A stretch of 64,000 nt of DNA. Source: JANSXG01 sp024743075. Lineage in GTDB: Bacteria; Planctomycetota; Phycisphaerae; Phycisphaerales; UBA1924. The notes beneath the pieces were generated by a model. The model saw nothing but the letters and a program-made list of their open reading frames with translations. It ran no database searches and was not told the DNA's origin. Positions 9,495 to 21,848 of the stretch are shown here, in pieces. Each line of letters begins with the position of its first letter. The first letter of the stretch is position 1. The stretch is taken from positions 2,542,001 through 2,606,000 of the forward strand of contig CP159477.1 of the NCBI GenBank assembly GCA_042140185.1. Direction: 5' to 3'. Both the position numbers and the translations under genes were made by a program.

Positions 9495-10940
9495 TCAGGC
9501 CGTGGCGGCCATCTTCTCGGCTTTGGCCTTCGCGTCGTCGAGGGTTCCGACGTACATGAATGCGGATTCGGGCAGGTCGTCGCCCTCGCCGGCGACGAGG
9601 CGCTCGAAGGAGTCGAGGGTCTCATCGAGCGGAGTGAAGATGCCGGGGAAGCCGGTGAAGACCTCGGCCACGTAGAACGGCTGCGACAGGAAGCGCTCGA
9701 TCTTGCGGGCGCGGCTCACGGTCTGCTTGTCTTCCTCGGAGAGTTCATCGACGCCGAGGATGGCGATGATGTCCTGCAGCGACTTGTACTTCTGCAGGAT
9801 TTCCTGAACGCGAGAGGCGACGCCGTAGTGACGCTCGCCGATGACGCCCGGGTCGAGGATTCGGGAAGTCGAGGAGAGTGGGTCGACCGCGGGGAAGATG
9901 CCCTTTTCGGCGATCGAGCGCTCGAGCACAACGAACGCGTCGAGGTGAGCGAACGCCGTGGCGGGCGCGGGGTCGGTCAGGTCGTCGGCGGGCACATAGA
10001 TGGCCTGCACCGAGGTGATCGCACCCTTGCTGGTCGAGGTGATGCGTTCCTGGAGTTCACCCATCTCGGTGGAGAGCGTCGGCTGGTAACCCACGGCCGA
10101 GGGCATACGACCGAGCAGCGCGGACACTTCCGAACCGGCCTGGGTGAAGCGGAACACGTTGTCGACGAAGATCATGGTTTCCTTACCCGACTCGTCGCGG
10201 AACTGCTCGGCCATCGTCAGGCCGGACAGGGCGACACGCAGACGCGCGCCGGGCGGTTCGTTCATCTGACCGAAGACCATGGCCACCTTGTCGATGACGT
10301 GGGCCTTGTTGCCGGCCTCGTCGGTGTACTCGGCTTCCTGCATTTCCAGCCAGAGGTCGTTGCCCTCGCGGGTACGCTCGCCGACGCCGCAGAACACGGA
10401 GTAACCACCGAATTCACGGGCCACACGGGCGATCATCTCCTGGATGATGACGGTTTTGCCGACACCCGCACCACCGAACAGACCGATCTTGCCACCACGC
10501 ACAAACGGGCAGAGCAGGTCGATGACCTTAATGCCGGTCGGGAGGATTTCGGTCTTGGGGTTGAGCTGGTCGAACTGGGGCGGCTCGGCGTGGATCGGGC
10601 GGCGTTGATTCGGGTTGGGGACCTCGCCGCGGTTATCGATCGCGTCACCCAGGAGGTTGAACACGCGACCGAGGACCTGTTCGCCGACGGGAACCGTCAC
10701 GGGCGAGCCCTTGTCGATGCACTTGGTGCCGCGGGCGAGGCCGTCGGTCGAGCCGAGGGCGACGCAGCGGACGCGACCGCCGCCGAGGTGCTTCTGGACC
10801 TCACCGGTGAGCTTGACGCGTCCGACGCGGGTCTCGGTCTCGATGCTGATGGCGTTGTAGATCTCGGGGAGCTGGTCTTCGGCGAACTGGGCGTCGAAGG
10901 TCGAGCCGATGACCTGAGTGATGACACCGGTGTTGGACAT
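9495..10940 (-). CDS. atpD: F1 ATP synthase beta subunit
   Basis: Catalytic beta subunit of F-type ATP synthase, 481 residues, the usual length. The P-loop GGAGVGKT is at 156-163, the catalytic GERTREGNDL follows about 30 residues later, and IFVDNVFRFTQAGSEVSALL carries the Walker B region. Start at 10940 has AGAGGA upstream. No other ATP synthase gene is next to it: a terminator follows directly and no gene precedes it within 250 bases. In most bacteria atpD lies between atpG and atpC, so the operon appears split here. Confidence 0.97.
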   Translation of the reverse strand: MSNTGVITQVIGSTFDAQFAEDQLPEIYNAISIETETRVGRVKLTGEVQKHLGGGRVRCVALGSTDGLARGTKCIDKGSPVTVPVGEQVLGRVFNLLGDAIDNRGEVPNPNQRRPIHAEPPQFDQLNPKTEILPTGIKVIDLLCPFVRGGKIGLFGGAGVGKTVIIQEMIARVAREFGGYSVFCGVGERTREGNDLWLEMQEAEYTDEAGNKAHVIDKVAMVFGQMNEPPGARLRVALSGLTMAEQFRDESGKETMIFVDNVFRFTQAGSEVSALLGRMPSAVGYQPTLSTEMGELQERITSTSKGAITSVQAIYVPADDLTDPAPATAFAHLDAFVVLERSIAEKGIFPAVDPLSSTSRILDPGVIGERHYGVASRVQEILQKYKSLQDIIAILGVDELSEEDKQTVSRARKIERFLSQPFYVAEVFTGFPGIFTPLDETLDSFERLVAGEGDDLPESAFMYVGTLDDAKAKAEKMAATA

Positions 10941-11205
10941 GGTCTGTCTTCCTCTGCGGGCGGTGCGGGGTTTGACGGTTTTTTGGCGTCCTGAAGGGGT
11001 TTCAGGGCGATTCCGGACCGATCGCCGAGGCGTGGTGGGCCGGGCCGCACAGGATAGCGGTTTTGGCGGAATCGGGCCAGCGGAGAGGCCGTCGGTCCTC
11101 GGGAACTTTGCCTGACCGGCGCAGGCGTTCAGGTCGCGCTATCGGGCCGAGCCAGCCGGGTTCGTCGGGCTGGCCAGAATTGCCGTCGAATCGGAAGTTT
11201 GCGGC

Positions 11206-11688
11206 ATGGACACGCTCTCACCGACCAACGCGCAGCACACCGCTCAACCGCTGGAACGCGGGCCCTCGAGGCCCGGACCGACGCTCATGACCGCCTCGGC
11301 GGTACCGTCCATCGGAGCCGGGGCCTTGCCGGGGGCTCCTGATCCCTCGGGCTGGGCCGGGGGCGTGAACCGACGACGCCACGGACGGGTGAAGTGCCCG
11401 GGCGTCAGAAGTTCGCTGGGCGAGGTTCTTGATGTCTCGGCGTCGGGGTGCAAGATCAAATCGCGCGGACGGCTCGCGGCGAGGGTCGGTGAGGTCGTCC
11501 GGATCCGGATCCGCCCGCTGACGAGCGAGCCCTTCGAGGCGTACGCCCGGGTGGTCTGGTTCAGGAAGGTCGGGCTGTTCCGGGTTCACACCGGGCTGTG
11601 CTTCGAGCACATCACACCGGAAGTGCGCAGTGGGCTCGCATCGATCGCTTCGACCGCGGTCATGCACGACGGTGTCTGGAACGGTTAA
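11206..11688 (+). CDS. PilZ-domain protein
   Basis: Single-domain protein of 160 residues. A Pro/Gly-rich N-terminus of about 50 residues precedes a PilZ domain with the c-di-GMP-binding RRHGR (RxxxR) and DVSASG (D/NxSxxG) motifs, then beta-strand segments such as EAYARVVWFRKVG. PilZ proteins act as c-di-GMP receptors. Another PilZ protein is encoded at 12420, with a pseudopilin gene between them on the opposite strand. ATG at 11206 has only a weak ribosome site, so the start is less certain than the domain. Confidence 0.8.
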   Translation: MDTLSPTNAQHTAQPLERGPSRPGPTLMTASAVPSIGAGALPGAPDPSGWAGGVNRRRHGRVKCPGVRSSLGEVLDVSASGCKIKSRGRLAARVGEVVRIRIRPLTSEPFEAYARVVWFRKVGLFRVHTGLCFEHITPEVRSGLASIASTAVMHDGVWNG

Positions 11689-11703
11689 CCATCCCGACCG
11701 CCG

Positions 11704-12233
11704 TCAGTGCGTCTGTCCGATCGTCTCGATCGTGCTCTCGTTGACCAGGTTGTAGAGTTCCATCGTGCTGTGCACGGATCCCTGATACGGGACGCGGAAG
11801 CGGACCTGGCCGTTGTCGGCGTTGTACCAGATGGATCCCCAGCTGTTCGACACGGCCATCTCGATGGTCTTGTTGATCGGGTGCATCTTCTCCTCGCCGC
11901 CGAACTCGACATCGTAGATGGGCAGCGAATGGTGGTGGTACGGGTTGAGCAGGTTGTTCGAGTCCTGTGTTTCCAAGATCTGCGAGAGGTCGGACGGGTA
12001 CTCGCCGTGGGTCCCGCCGGTCGCGGCGTCATCGAGCCGAGCATTGGCGACAGCGACCGCGAGGGCGGAGCGTGCGCCCGCGCGGCGGAGGCCTGCGCCC
12101 GATCCCGGTAGTCGATGTACTTCGGCAGTGCGACTCCCGACAGAATCGCCAGGACCACCAGGACCGCGATGAGCTCGACGAGCGTGAAGGCTCGAAGCAC
12201 TCGGCGCCCGTGCTGAGTTGAGAGTGTTTGCAA
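11704..12233 (-). CDS. type II secretion/pilus-like pseudopilin, TTG start, frameshifted
   Basis: Class III prepilin-like protein. The N-terminal processing signal and helix read RAFTLVELIAVLVVLAIL, followed by PKYIDYRDRAQA. Upstream of the TTG at 12233 lies AGGAGGT, nine bases away, and no ATG is available, so TTG is the likely start. The frame breaks near 12075 in a GC-rich stretch. The next frame continues ALAVAVANARLDDAATGGTH and ends ...LVNESTIETIGQTH at 11704. One missing base explains it. The C-terminal globular part has no family assignment. It may belong to a type II secretion or pilus-like apparatus, under possible c-di-GMP control given its PilZ neighbours. Confidence 0.75.
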
Positions 12234-12419
12234 GGCGGAGTACCTCCTGTGACGGATATCGTCTGGCTTGCGGTGCGAGTTAAAGCCGAATCGCGTCCGA
12301 GAAGTACCGTGCCGTCGCAAACCGCAAGGCCCGGACCCGATCGCGGAGGACGCGTCGGGGTTCGACGACACCGTCCCGCGCCGCGACCGATACCAGCGAG
12401 GTGCGACGGAGGTGACGCG

Positions 12420-12827
12420 ATGAACGGGATTCCCAACGAAGACGTCGTCCGCCTGATCGACCGTTCCATGAACGCGGACATGCCTGACGGACGATCGCGC
12501 GGGCGGATGCGCTGCAACAACGTCGAGACAACGATCGGCCCGGTGCTCGATTTCTCCGCGACCGGCATGCGCGTTCTCTCGAAACGCCGGGTCAGGCACG
12601 AAACAGAAGGCGAGCCCATCCAGATCGGTCTGATCTCGGCGTTCGAGATGGTGCGCCTCTACGTGATGGTCCGCTGGTCGCGCAAGCTCGGCTGGCGCCG
12701 GCACGAAGTGGGTCTGGAGTTCGTCGGTGTCTCCGACGAGGTGCGAACGGTGCTCAGCGAGATCGCCCGGAGCGTGCCCGCTGACTCGTTCTGCATGATC
12801 CACTCGATGAACCGAAAGACCGGCTGA
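12420..12827 (+). CDS. PilZ-domain protein
   Basis: 135 residues covering a single PilZ domain. RGRMR (RxxxR) lies near residue 30 and DFSATG (D/NxSxxG) near 45, both c-di-GMP contacts. A strand VRLYVMVRWSRKLG follows, closely matching the corresponding strand of the 11206 protein (ARVVWFRKVG), so the two are paralogues. ATG at 12420 has GGAGGTGACGCG directly upstream, a strong ribosome site. It is divergent from the pseudopilin gene, with which it shares a 186-base promoter region. Confidence 0.85.
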   Translation: MNGIPNEDVVRLIDRSMNADMPDGRSRGRMRCNNVETTIGPVLDFSATGMRVLSKRRVRHETEGEPIQIGLISAFEMVRLYVMVRWSRKLGWRRHEVGLEFVGVSDEVRTVLSEIARSVPADSFCMIHSMNRKTG

Positions 12828-12858
12828 GGTCCGGTCCGTGGACCAGACAAGCCAGGCC

Positions 12859-12890
12859 AAAGAAAAGGGCGATCCGCTTTGGATCGCCCT
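12859..12890 (-). terminator. rho-independent terminator of the aconitase gene
   Basis: AGGGCGATCC (12866-12875) and GGATCGCCCT (12881-12890) form a hairpin with a 5-base loop. In the minus direction it runs into TTTTCTTT. It lies between the converging PilZ and aconitase genes and may act on both. Confidence 0.8.
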
Positions 12891-12916
12891 CGCTTCTATA
12901 CTCGTAATCGGTGGGA

Positions 12917-15709
<2,793 letters not shown>

Positions 15710-15775
15710 GGCGATGCTCCTTGCGGGTGGTGTACTGCAAGAGTATCGGCGCGGAACCATGATTGTTCAAAGCGA

Positions 15776-15792
15776 TGAAACTTACTGTTTCA
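15776..15792. promoter_or_regulatory. short inverted repeat upstream of acnA
   Basis: TGAAAC-TTACT-GTTTCA, followed by ATCAAT and preceded by TTGTTCAA, forms an AT-rich patch 67 bases upstream of the aconitase start. The same TTGAAAC/GTTTCAA half-sites occur in the desaturase operator at 2419. It could be an operator or part of the promoter; no proof either way. Confidence 0.35.
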
Positions 15793-15847
15793 ATCAATCC
15801 TCGTTATGACTTAGGTGTGGCTTGATGAGACTCGGTCGCAGCGATGG

Positions 15848-17752
15848 TCAGCGTTCTCGCCGCTCGCCGATGGCTCTCACGAGATCCGGTTCACCCTCTT
15901 TTGGGGCCAGGCGCACGAACCGCCGGCTGCCGTCGCACGGGACCTCGATGCGGAGCACGCGATCGCCGCGCGACACGAGGAGATCGAGCACGCCGGGGGT
16001 GTCCGCCGTTCGATCCACCGCATCGAGCAGCGCCGAGCGCGAGAAGATGCGCTCACCGATCGCGAGCACGCGGTCGCCGTCTTCGAGACCGGCGCTCGAC
16101 GCACCCGAGTCTTCCACCACTCGCGTCACGCGGCCATCGCCCGTCGCCGCGAAACCCGCGGCGTAGCGGAGATTGACACCGGAAGCCGAGCGCTCGGATC
16201 GGCGCTGCAGTTCGGTCGGTTGGTCACTGAACGCCCGCTCCTGGCCGAGCAGGTCGATGAGGTACTGCATCGAGAGATCCTCGACCGGACGCTCGATGCG
16301 GACCCGGATGAGCTCGTCCCAGTCCTGCCCGGCGTGAACACGACGCAGCGCACGGACCACATCGTCGCGGTCATACGTGGTCTGGTCACCGACCGGCTGT
16401 ACGCGCACATCGAAGAAGGCCTTGCAGAAATCATCGAGCGAGCGACGACCGTTCGAGCCTCGGCGGATGATCGCGTCGGCCTCCATCCAGAAGAGCGCTG
16501 CCTCGCCGTAGTAGTCGGCTCCGCGTCGCAGTTCGTTGCCCGCTGGGCTGGATCGACGCACGCTTACCACATCGCGGGCGGTATCCAGGACCGGCCGCCA
16601 GGCCCGACCCGACTGGTTCTCGTAGCGCTCGATCGCGCCGAGCACCTTTGCGCGGTACTCGTCGGGCGTGATCATTCCCGAGCGAGCGCTGAGCACGTCG
16701 TCGTAGTAGCTCGTCAGACCCTCGTAGACCCAGAGCAGCGAGGAGTCGACGGGGTCATGGTAGTTCTCGCGGACGAGCCCCTCCGGGGCGGCGAGTTTGC
16801 CGCACCACGCGTGGATGTACTCGTGCGGGATCACGCCGAGGTGGTCCATGCCGCCCTCGTACTCGTCGGGGCGATCGGCACCCGAGAACGCATCGGTCCG
16901 CGTGCTGATGAATGTGGACTCGCCGTGTTCGAGCCCGAAGCGGAGCGAGGAGTCCACCATGGCCAGGTAGTGGTACTCGTCGCGCGGGAAGTCGCCGAAG
17001 ATGAACCGGCCCTGACGCGTCAGTTCGGCGAGCGGCCCGATCATCCAGTCAGGCAGTTCGGCGTCCGACGCTTCGGCCGAGACGAGGTGTATGAAGTGCG
17101 GCGGGTAGCCCTCTTCCGGCGCGGGCAGTTCGTAGGTGTTGAGGTGGCGCCCGAAGATCAGCGGGCTGTCGACGAGTTCCATGAACGGCACCTCGCTGAC
17201 GGCGGTGTCGCCGAGCGCCCACGCGTGGGTGTGTCCTTCCGGAAGCATCACCTCGACATCGACCGTGACATCCCGGAGGTCTTCGCCTTCTGGATACCAA
17301 AGCAGCGTGTTCCAGTTCACCGCCCCGAAGTTGTCGAAGCCGTACGAATCGCTCGAACGGCTCATGTGCCACGGCTGTGAGGCGAGGTAGCTCATCCGAA
17401 CCGTGATGTCGCCCGCGAGCGATCGGGGTATCTGCGCGACGATCCGGGCCGGCTCGGTCGCGTCGCGCTCCCACGCGATGACTTCATCACCCGCCCCGAG
17501 AATGCGGAGTTCCGCGAGGTTCTGAATGGGTCCGGAAGGCGCATGATTGCCTGGGATGAACAGCGGGTACCAGAGCGCGAGCTCGCCCGAGTCGACGTCG
17601 CGGAGTGTGATCGTCGAGTGCATGATCTGGCGATGCGAATCTCGCAGGTCGGCCACGACGCGCATATCGGCGTCGGACCCGGTGAAGACCGGTTGCGCAA
17701 AGGCGCTCGACGAAAGCGTGACGAGTGTGAGGATCTCGGCTAACTGGTTCAC
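15848..17752 (-). CDS. M61-family (glycyl aminopeptidase-like) metallopeptidase with PDZ domain
   Basis: Secreted zinc peptidase of 634 residues. A signal peptide (LAEILTLVTLSSSAFAQ) is followed by the M61 N-terminal beta domain. The zinc motif is HEYIHAW (HExxH), with the third ligand region in YEGLTSYYDD about 40 residues later, as in the M61 family. The last about 110 residues form a PDZ domain (VTRVVEDSGASSAGLEDGDR). The GTG at 17752 overlaps the stop of the upstream LysR gene (GTGA), so translation is probably coupled. It likely trims peptides in the periplasm. Frame continuity upstream of the GTG belongs to the LysR gene, not to this protein. Confidence 0.85.
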   Translation of the reverse strand: MNQLAEILTLVTLSSSAFAQPVFTGSDADMRVVADLRDSHRQIMHSTITLRDVDSGELALWYPLFIPGNHAPSGPIQNLAELRILGAGDEVIAWERDATEPARIVAQIPRSLAGDITVRMSYLASQPWHMSRSSDSYGFDNFGAVNWNTLLWYPEGEDLRDVTVDVEVMLPEGHTHAWALGDTAVSEVPFMELVDSPLIFGRHLNTYELPAPEEGYPPHFIHLVSAEASDAELPDWMIGPLAELTRQGRFIFGDFPRDEYHYLAMVDSSLRFGLEHGESTFISTRTDAFSGADRPDEYEGGMDHLGVIPHEYIHAWCGKLAAPEGLVRENYHDPVDSSLLWVYEGLTSYYDDVLSARSGMITPDEYRAKVLGAIERYENQSGRAWRPVLDTARDVVSVRRSSPAGNELRRGADYYGEAALFWMEADAIIRRGSNGRRSLDDFCKAFFDVRVQPVGDQTTYDRDDVVRALRRVHAGQDWDELIRVRIERPVEDLSMQYLIDLLGQERAFSDQPTELQRRSERSASGVNLRYAAGFAATGDGRVTRVVEDSGASSAGLEDGDRVLAIGERIFSRSALLDAVDRTADTPGVLDLLVSRGDRVLRIEVPCDGSRRFVRLAPKEGEPDLVRAIGERRER

Positions 17753-18659
17753 CGGGGGGTTCTCCGCTGCTTGAGGTGATCGAGGAGGAGTGCTTCGAAG
17801 GCCGCTGCGGCGGGGCTCGGCACGCGGTCGCGCCGGCGGATGACCGCCAGCGACCGAACGATGCGTCCGTCTCGACAGCGTAGGCCCGGCGCATCGTTCT
17901 GGCCTCTGCCGACGGGCAGCGCAAGCGCGAGACCAGCCCGACGCCGATCCCGGCACGCACCATCTGCTTGATCGCTTCGATCGAGCGCAGTTCCATCACG
18001 ACATCGAGCGTCACGCCGGCCAGCGTCGACGCTTCGTCGATGACCGAACGCACCGCCGTACCGGCCTCAAAGCCCACGAAATTCTCTTCTTCCAGATCGC
18101 TCCAGCGGAACGACTTGCGGCCGCTCAGACGGTGGCCCGGCGGCACGATCAGCAGGAGCTCGTCTTCGAGCGACGCGACCTGCATGAGGTCCGCGCCGCC
18201 GGGGACCTCGGCAGGCACCGTCACGATGCCCAGATCGAGCGCACCCGAGAGCACCGCTTCGGCGACGGTCCGGCTCGCCGCCTCGCGCACCGAAAAGCGG
18301 ATGCCGGCGTGCTGCTTTCGGAACTGACCGACGACGGGTGGGAGCAGGTAGCCGGTGGCCGTGGCGCCGCCTCCGACCGCGATCGAGCCCCGCTCGAGGC
18401 CCGCGAGCTGGCGGACCGCGCGGATGCTCTCCTCGGCCCGTCGGAGCACATCGTCGGCGTGCTCGAGGAACACGCGCCCGGCGCCGGTCAACTCGACACC
18501 CTTCGCGGTGCGGTGGAAGAGCTCGGCCCCCACTTCCGCTTCGAGGCGCTTGAGCGCCGCGGACAGAGCCGGTTGCGTGACGCCGAGGCGCTGGGCCGCG
18601 CGGGTCATGTGACGCTCGGCGGCGATCGCGACGAAGTAACGCAGCGGCGTGAGTTCCAT
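17749..18659 (-). CDS. LysR-family transcriptional regulator, frameshifted
   Basis: LysR-type regulator of about 300 residues. The N-terminal winged HTH reads MTRAAQRLGVTQPALSAALK (about residues 18-37). It is followed by a substrate-binding domain with LDLGIVTVP and FVGFEAGTAVRS. The frame breaks near 17925 after GIGVGLVSRL. Another frame continues ALPVGRGQNDAP and DRVPSPAAAAFEALLLDHLK to a TGA at 17749-17751, so one missing base explains it. The gene is translationally coupled to the M61 peptidase, an uncommon partner for a LysR protein. A TACGCT element ends eight bases before the ATG. Confidence 0.85.
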
Positions 18660-18756
18660 CGGTGACTAGCGTACCGATTGACGCGAGCGCGCGGAAAAGC
18701 CGGACGCGATCGGATGACCGCGCCCGGCTGCGTGGGGTCGTGATTCGGCCGCGAGA

Positions 18757-20267
18757 TCAACCGGGCTGCGACATCTGGCGCATCAGGGCCTGAAGCATCT
18801 CCTCGATGCGTTGGTTGGACTGCTCAAGGCGATCGAGGCGTTGTTCCAGCGACTCGATGCGCCGGACGGTCCTGGGATCCGGAGCGTTCGCCTCTGCTCC
18901 CGGGCGCTGCGGAAGCCGGGCGCCGCCGGGGGAGACGGCGGGGTTGGCGCACCGGGGATGGTGAAGACGCGCGGGCGTTCCCCATCGCCCAGACGTCCGA
19001 CGATTACCCCGCTCCCGTCCTGGGCGCGGAGCCGATCGACCATTGCCCTCTGGACGCGCTGCTGGATCTGCTGCTCGCTGAGCTTGCGGACCTGTGCTTC
19101 GAGTTGGCGAGCGACCTCCTGGATCTTTGCGGCGATCTCCTCCGGATTGCCGGAGTTCGCCATCTGCTGCGCGAGATTTTCGATCGCGGCTCGCTTCTCA
19201 GCGATCTGCGCTTCAAGGCGCTCGGTCATCGCGTCCAGTTCCGCGAGTTCCTGCGCATCGCGCTCGATCGTGAAGAATCGCTGACGCGGCGCGGCCTCGC
19301 CTGCCGTTCCGATGCGCCCGAAGACGTTGGCCTTGTAAGGAGCGAGTTCGAGGGTCTTCTCAACCTCTTCGCCCTCGCGCAACACGCGCAGCTTGACGGT
19401 CTGGCCCGGTTCGAACTCGCGCGTCACCTTGCGGATGTTTTCCTCGGTGCCAAGCCCGATCTTCTCGATCTCGACGATGCGGTCGCCCGATCGCAGACCG
19501 GCCTTGGACGCGGGCATGCCGTCCATGACGTCCTCGATGATGACGACCTCGCCGTCGGGCGTCGATTCGATCGACATCGTGATACCGATCATGCTCTTGG
19601 GCTGGCCTTCCAGCCGGAACTCGGCCACGCCGGGGAACCCGCGAGCGGCTTCGCCGAACATGAGTTCGATCTCACGCAACGCCTCGGGGCCGAGTTCGCT
19701 TTCGAGTTCGAGTTGGAGTTCCTCCATCGCCGGGAAAAAGAAATCCTCGCCGAGTTCCTCCAGAACGCGGTAGCCCTCGATCTCAAGATCTTCGAGCCCC
19801 TCGACCTCGACGTTCCAACGGGCGACGCCCTTCTTGGCCTCGGCGAGTTCTCGCTCACGCAGCTCGATGTTCTTCTTTGCCTTCTCGATGTCCTTCCGCT
19901 CGGCGGAACCGGCCATGACAACGACGCGGTCGTTCTTGCCATCGCGGATGATGGTGGCGATCGGCTTGTCGCGCCCTTCAACGGTGATGGGGAGTTTCTC
20001 CCAGTCGCCGGAGAGCTTTCGCGTCGGGCGCTGCTCGCCGTTGACCTTGATGAAGACCTCACCGTCGATCACGCGAACCTCGACAAGGTTCTCGCCGTCC
20101 TTCACGGTGATGTTCTGCACCGAGACGGTCTCGGAGGTGGACTTCACCTCAGGGGCGGAGGCGGATTCGGTCGCCGCACCTGCGATGCCGGCGCTCGCGA
20201 GGAGCATCGCGGCGGTCAGGGGGGCACCGAGGCGGCGCCACACGGAGCGGTTGTTCAAAGTGTTCAT
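18757..20267 (-). CDS. secreted PDZ-domain protein with coiled coils, frameshifted near the C-terminus
   Basis: About 500 residues. A signal peptide (LTAAMLLASAGIAGA) is followed by charged helical segments (KDIEKAKKNIELRERELAEA). A PDZ domain follows at about 235-320 (EDVMDGMPASKAGLRSGDRI), then coiled coil (ELDAMTERLEAQIAEKRAAI). The frame breaks near 18895 in a GC-rich Pro/Gly linker. The next frame gives a sensible heptad C-terminus (RRIESLEQRLDRLEQSNQRI) ending at 18757, where the original frame gives low-complexity residues. It lacks a trypsin-like protease domain, so it is not a DegP-type protease. Start MNTLNN at 20267 marks the signal peptide. It lies just downstream of the sigma/anti-sigma pair and may be part of the same operon. 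Confidence 0.75.
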
Positions 20268-20312
20268 GGGTAGATTCCTTCTCAACGGATTGCGGATGAA
20301 GTCGAGCATGAG

Positions 20313-21011
20313 TCAGAGGGGGAAGACGGTTCGGCCGTCGCTATCGGTTGCTCCCGAACCGCCGAAGTTCGGCTCAGGGTTCGAGATGAGCACAGGACGC
20401 CCCTGCTCATCCTGAGAGACGCGCACCTGGGCCATATCTGTCAGCGTGGCGCGTTCCAGCGAGCGTCGAACGAAGAAAACTTCCTGGTTGCCCCCCGGAA
20501 GCGGGGTTGTGCTCACGAGAACCGGGGACAGTTCCGCCACGAACGAGTTCGCGAGCCGGGCGGTCTCGACGTAGTTGTTCCAGGCGTCGTCGGGCGTCGA
20601 TTCGGTCACAACGACGGGCTCGAAGCCGCCGGGCATGCCGGCCCGATTCTGCACCGAGTTTTGATTCGAGACGTTTTGCGAGAGGAGCCAGGCCAGGCAG
20701 AGTGCCGCGGCGAGGGCCCAACCGCTCCATCGCTGGAGACGCTCGCCGATCGTCAGGTGCAGCGGCTCGGGGTCGGGCAGGTCAACCAATTCAGAAATCA
20801 GCAGTTCGTCTTCGACCGCTTCGGTCAGGCGCGCGTGAGCACGCTGAGCGCGCGCGAGGCGTCCCCACAGGTGCGGGTCTGCATCGGCGAGTCGTTCGAG
20901 TTCGCTCCAGTCGTCGGAACTTGCCTCGGAGTCCACAACACGCCCGATGAGGACATCGATGCGACCGGGCTCCCAGGCAGCGTGGTGGTTCGTGGGGTGC
21001 TGATCGTTCAT
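20313..21011 (-). CDS. putative membrane-anchored anti-sigma factor
   Basis: 232 residues. An N-terminal cytoplasmic helical region (SELERLADADPHLWGRLARA) is followed by one membrane segment (WALAAALCLAWLLS, about residue 110) and a periplasmic remainder. Its ATG overlaps the stop of the ECF sigma gene by four bases (ATGA), the usual arrangement for a cognate anti-sigma factor. No zinc-binding HxxxCxxC motif is visible, so it is not of the ZAS type. Assignment rests mainly on position and topology. Confidence 0.65.
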   Translation of the reverse strand: MNDQHPTNHHAAWEPGRIDVLIGRVVDSEASSDDWSELERLADADPHLWGRLARAQRAHARLTEAVEDELLISELVDLPDPEPLHLTIGERLQRWSGWALAAALCLAWLLSQNVSNQNSVQNRAGMPGGFEPVVVTESTPDDAWNNYVETARLANSFVAELSPVLVSTTPLPGGNQEVFFVRRSLERATLTDMAQVRVSQDEQGRPVLISNPEPNFGGSGATDSDGRTVFPL

Positions 21012-21661
21012 GATTCTTCTCCCTCGGTCGCGACTCCGGATGGTCCGGTGCGATCGGAGGTGCTGGATTCGAGTTCCTCGCGGAGCATGCGTCGGGCTCG
21101 GGCGAGGCGGGTCTCCACAGTGGTCATCGGAATCCCCATCGTGTCGGCGATCTGCCGGTAACTCATGCCCCGGACCGCCCGGAGCAGCAGCGGCTCCCGG
21201 TAGTGCTCGGGCAACTTTCGGGCAGCGGCCATGGCCCGATGCGCTTCTTCCCGAGCGCTGAGTCGGTCGGGTGCCGGAGCGTCCCCCAAGTCGCTCCGCT
21301 CGGCCCGATCGTTGACCCGGTCCGCGACGTCCCGAGCTGCGGCACGACGCACGCGGGTCTTCCGCCCGGCGGTCCGGGCGACATTGATCGCCACGGTCCG
21401 CAGCCAAGGCCGGACCAAAGCCGGATCTCGCAGTTCGTGCCCGGCGCGAACAAGGCGAAGAGCGACTTCGTGGAGCAGATCCTCAAGATCCTCGTTGGCC
21501 GGCTTGTGGGCCAACAGGATCGCGCCGACCCAGCGCCGGTGCGCGAGCCAGAGGTCACGCAACTCGGCGTGGTCGATCCCCCCCGTGGCGCGCGCTTCGG
21601 CGGTGTTCTGGGCGAACGGGATCGGATCGCTTCGATTCATGCGTTGCGTCCGGAAACTCAT
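21008..21661 (-). CDS. ECF-type RNA polymerase sigma factor
   Basis: About 217 residues. Region 2 includes LWLAHRRWVGAILLAHKP and EDLEDLLHEVALRLVRAG. Region 4 has the HTH LPEHYREPLLLRAVRGMSYR followed by ADTMGIPMTTVETRLARARR. This is the sigma-70 ECF architecture. Start codons at 21640, 21661 and 21700 are all possible and none has a clear ribosome site; 21661 is an arbitrary choice. It is coupled to the putative anti-sigma factor, and the PDZ protein gene follows. Envelope stress sensing would fit but is inference. Confidence 0.85.
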   Translation of the reverse strand: MSFRTQRMNRSDPIPFAQNTAEARATGGIDHAELRDLWLAHRRWVGAILLAHKPANEDLEDLLHEVALRLVRAGHELRDPALVRPWLRTVAINVARTAGRKTRVRRAAARDVADRVNDRAERSDLGDAPAPDRLSAREEAHRAMAAARKLPEHYREPLLLRAVRGMSYRQIADTMGIPMTTVETRLARARRMLREELESSTSDRTGPSGVATEGEES

Positions 21662-21848
21662 GCAGGACCCAAGGGATTCAGACGGGCCCCCGCCCGACAT
21701 ACGAGACGCGCACGAGCAGACGATCGGTCAGCACCGGATGAAATTTTTCGCGGCGGGCCAGCCAAGGCGAGGTCGACGTCCCCGGCGATACCGCTCGGAC
21801 GAGCGTACGATGCCCGCCCTGCCCTGAAACCGGGTCTTCGACGAGATC

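Noticed and set aside
9456..10994. Plus-strand open frame of about 510 codons opposite atpD
   Set aside because: atpD on the minus strand is unmistakable; the plus frame has no domain and no ribosome site.
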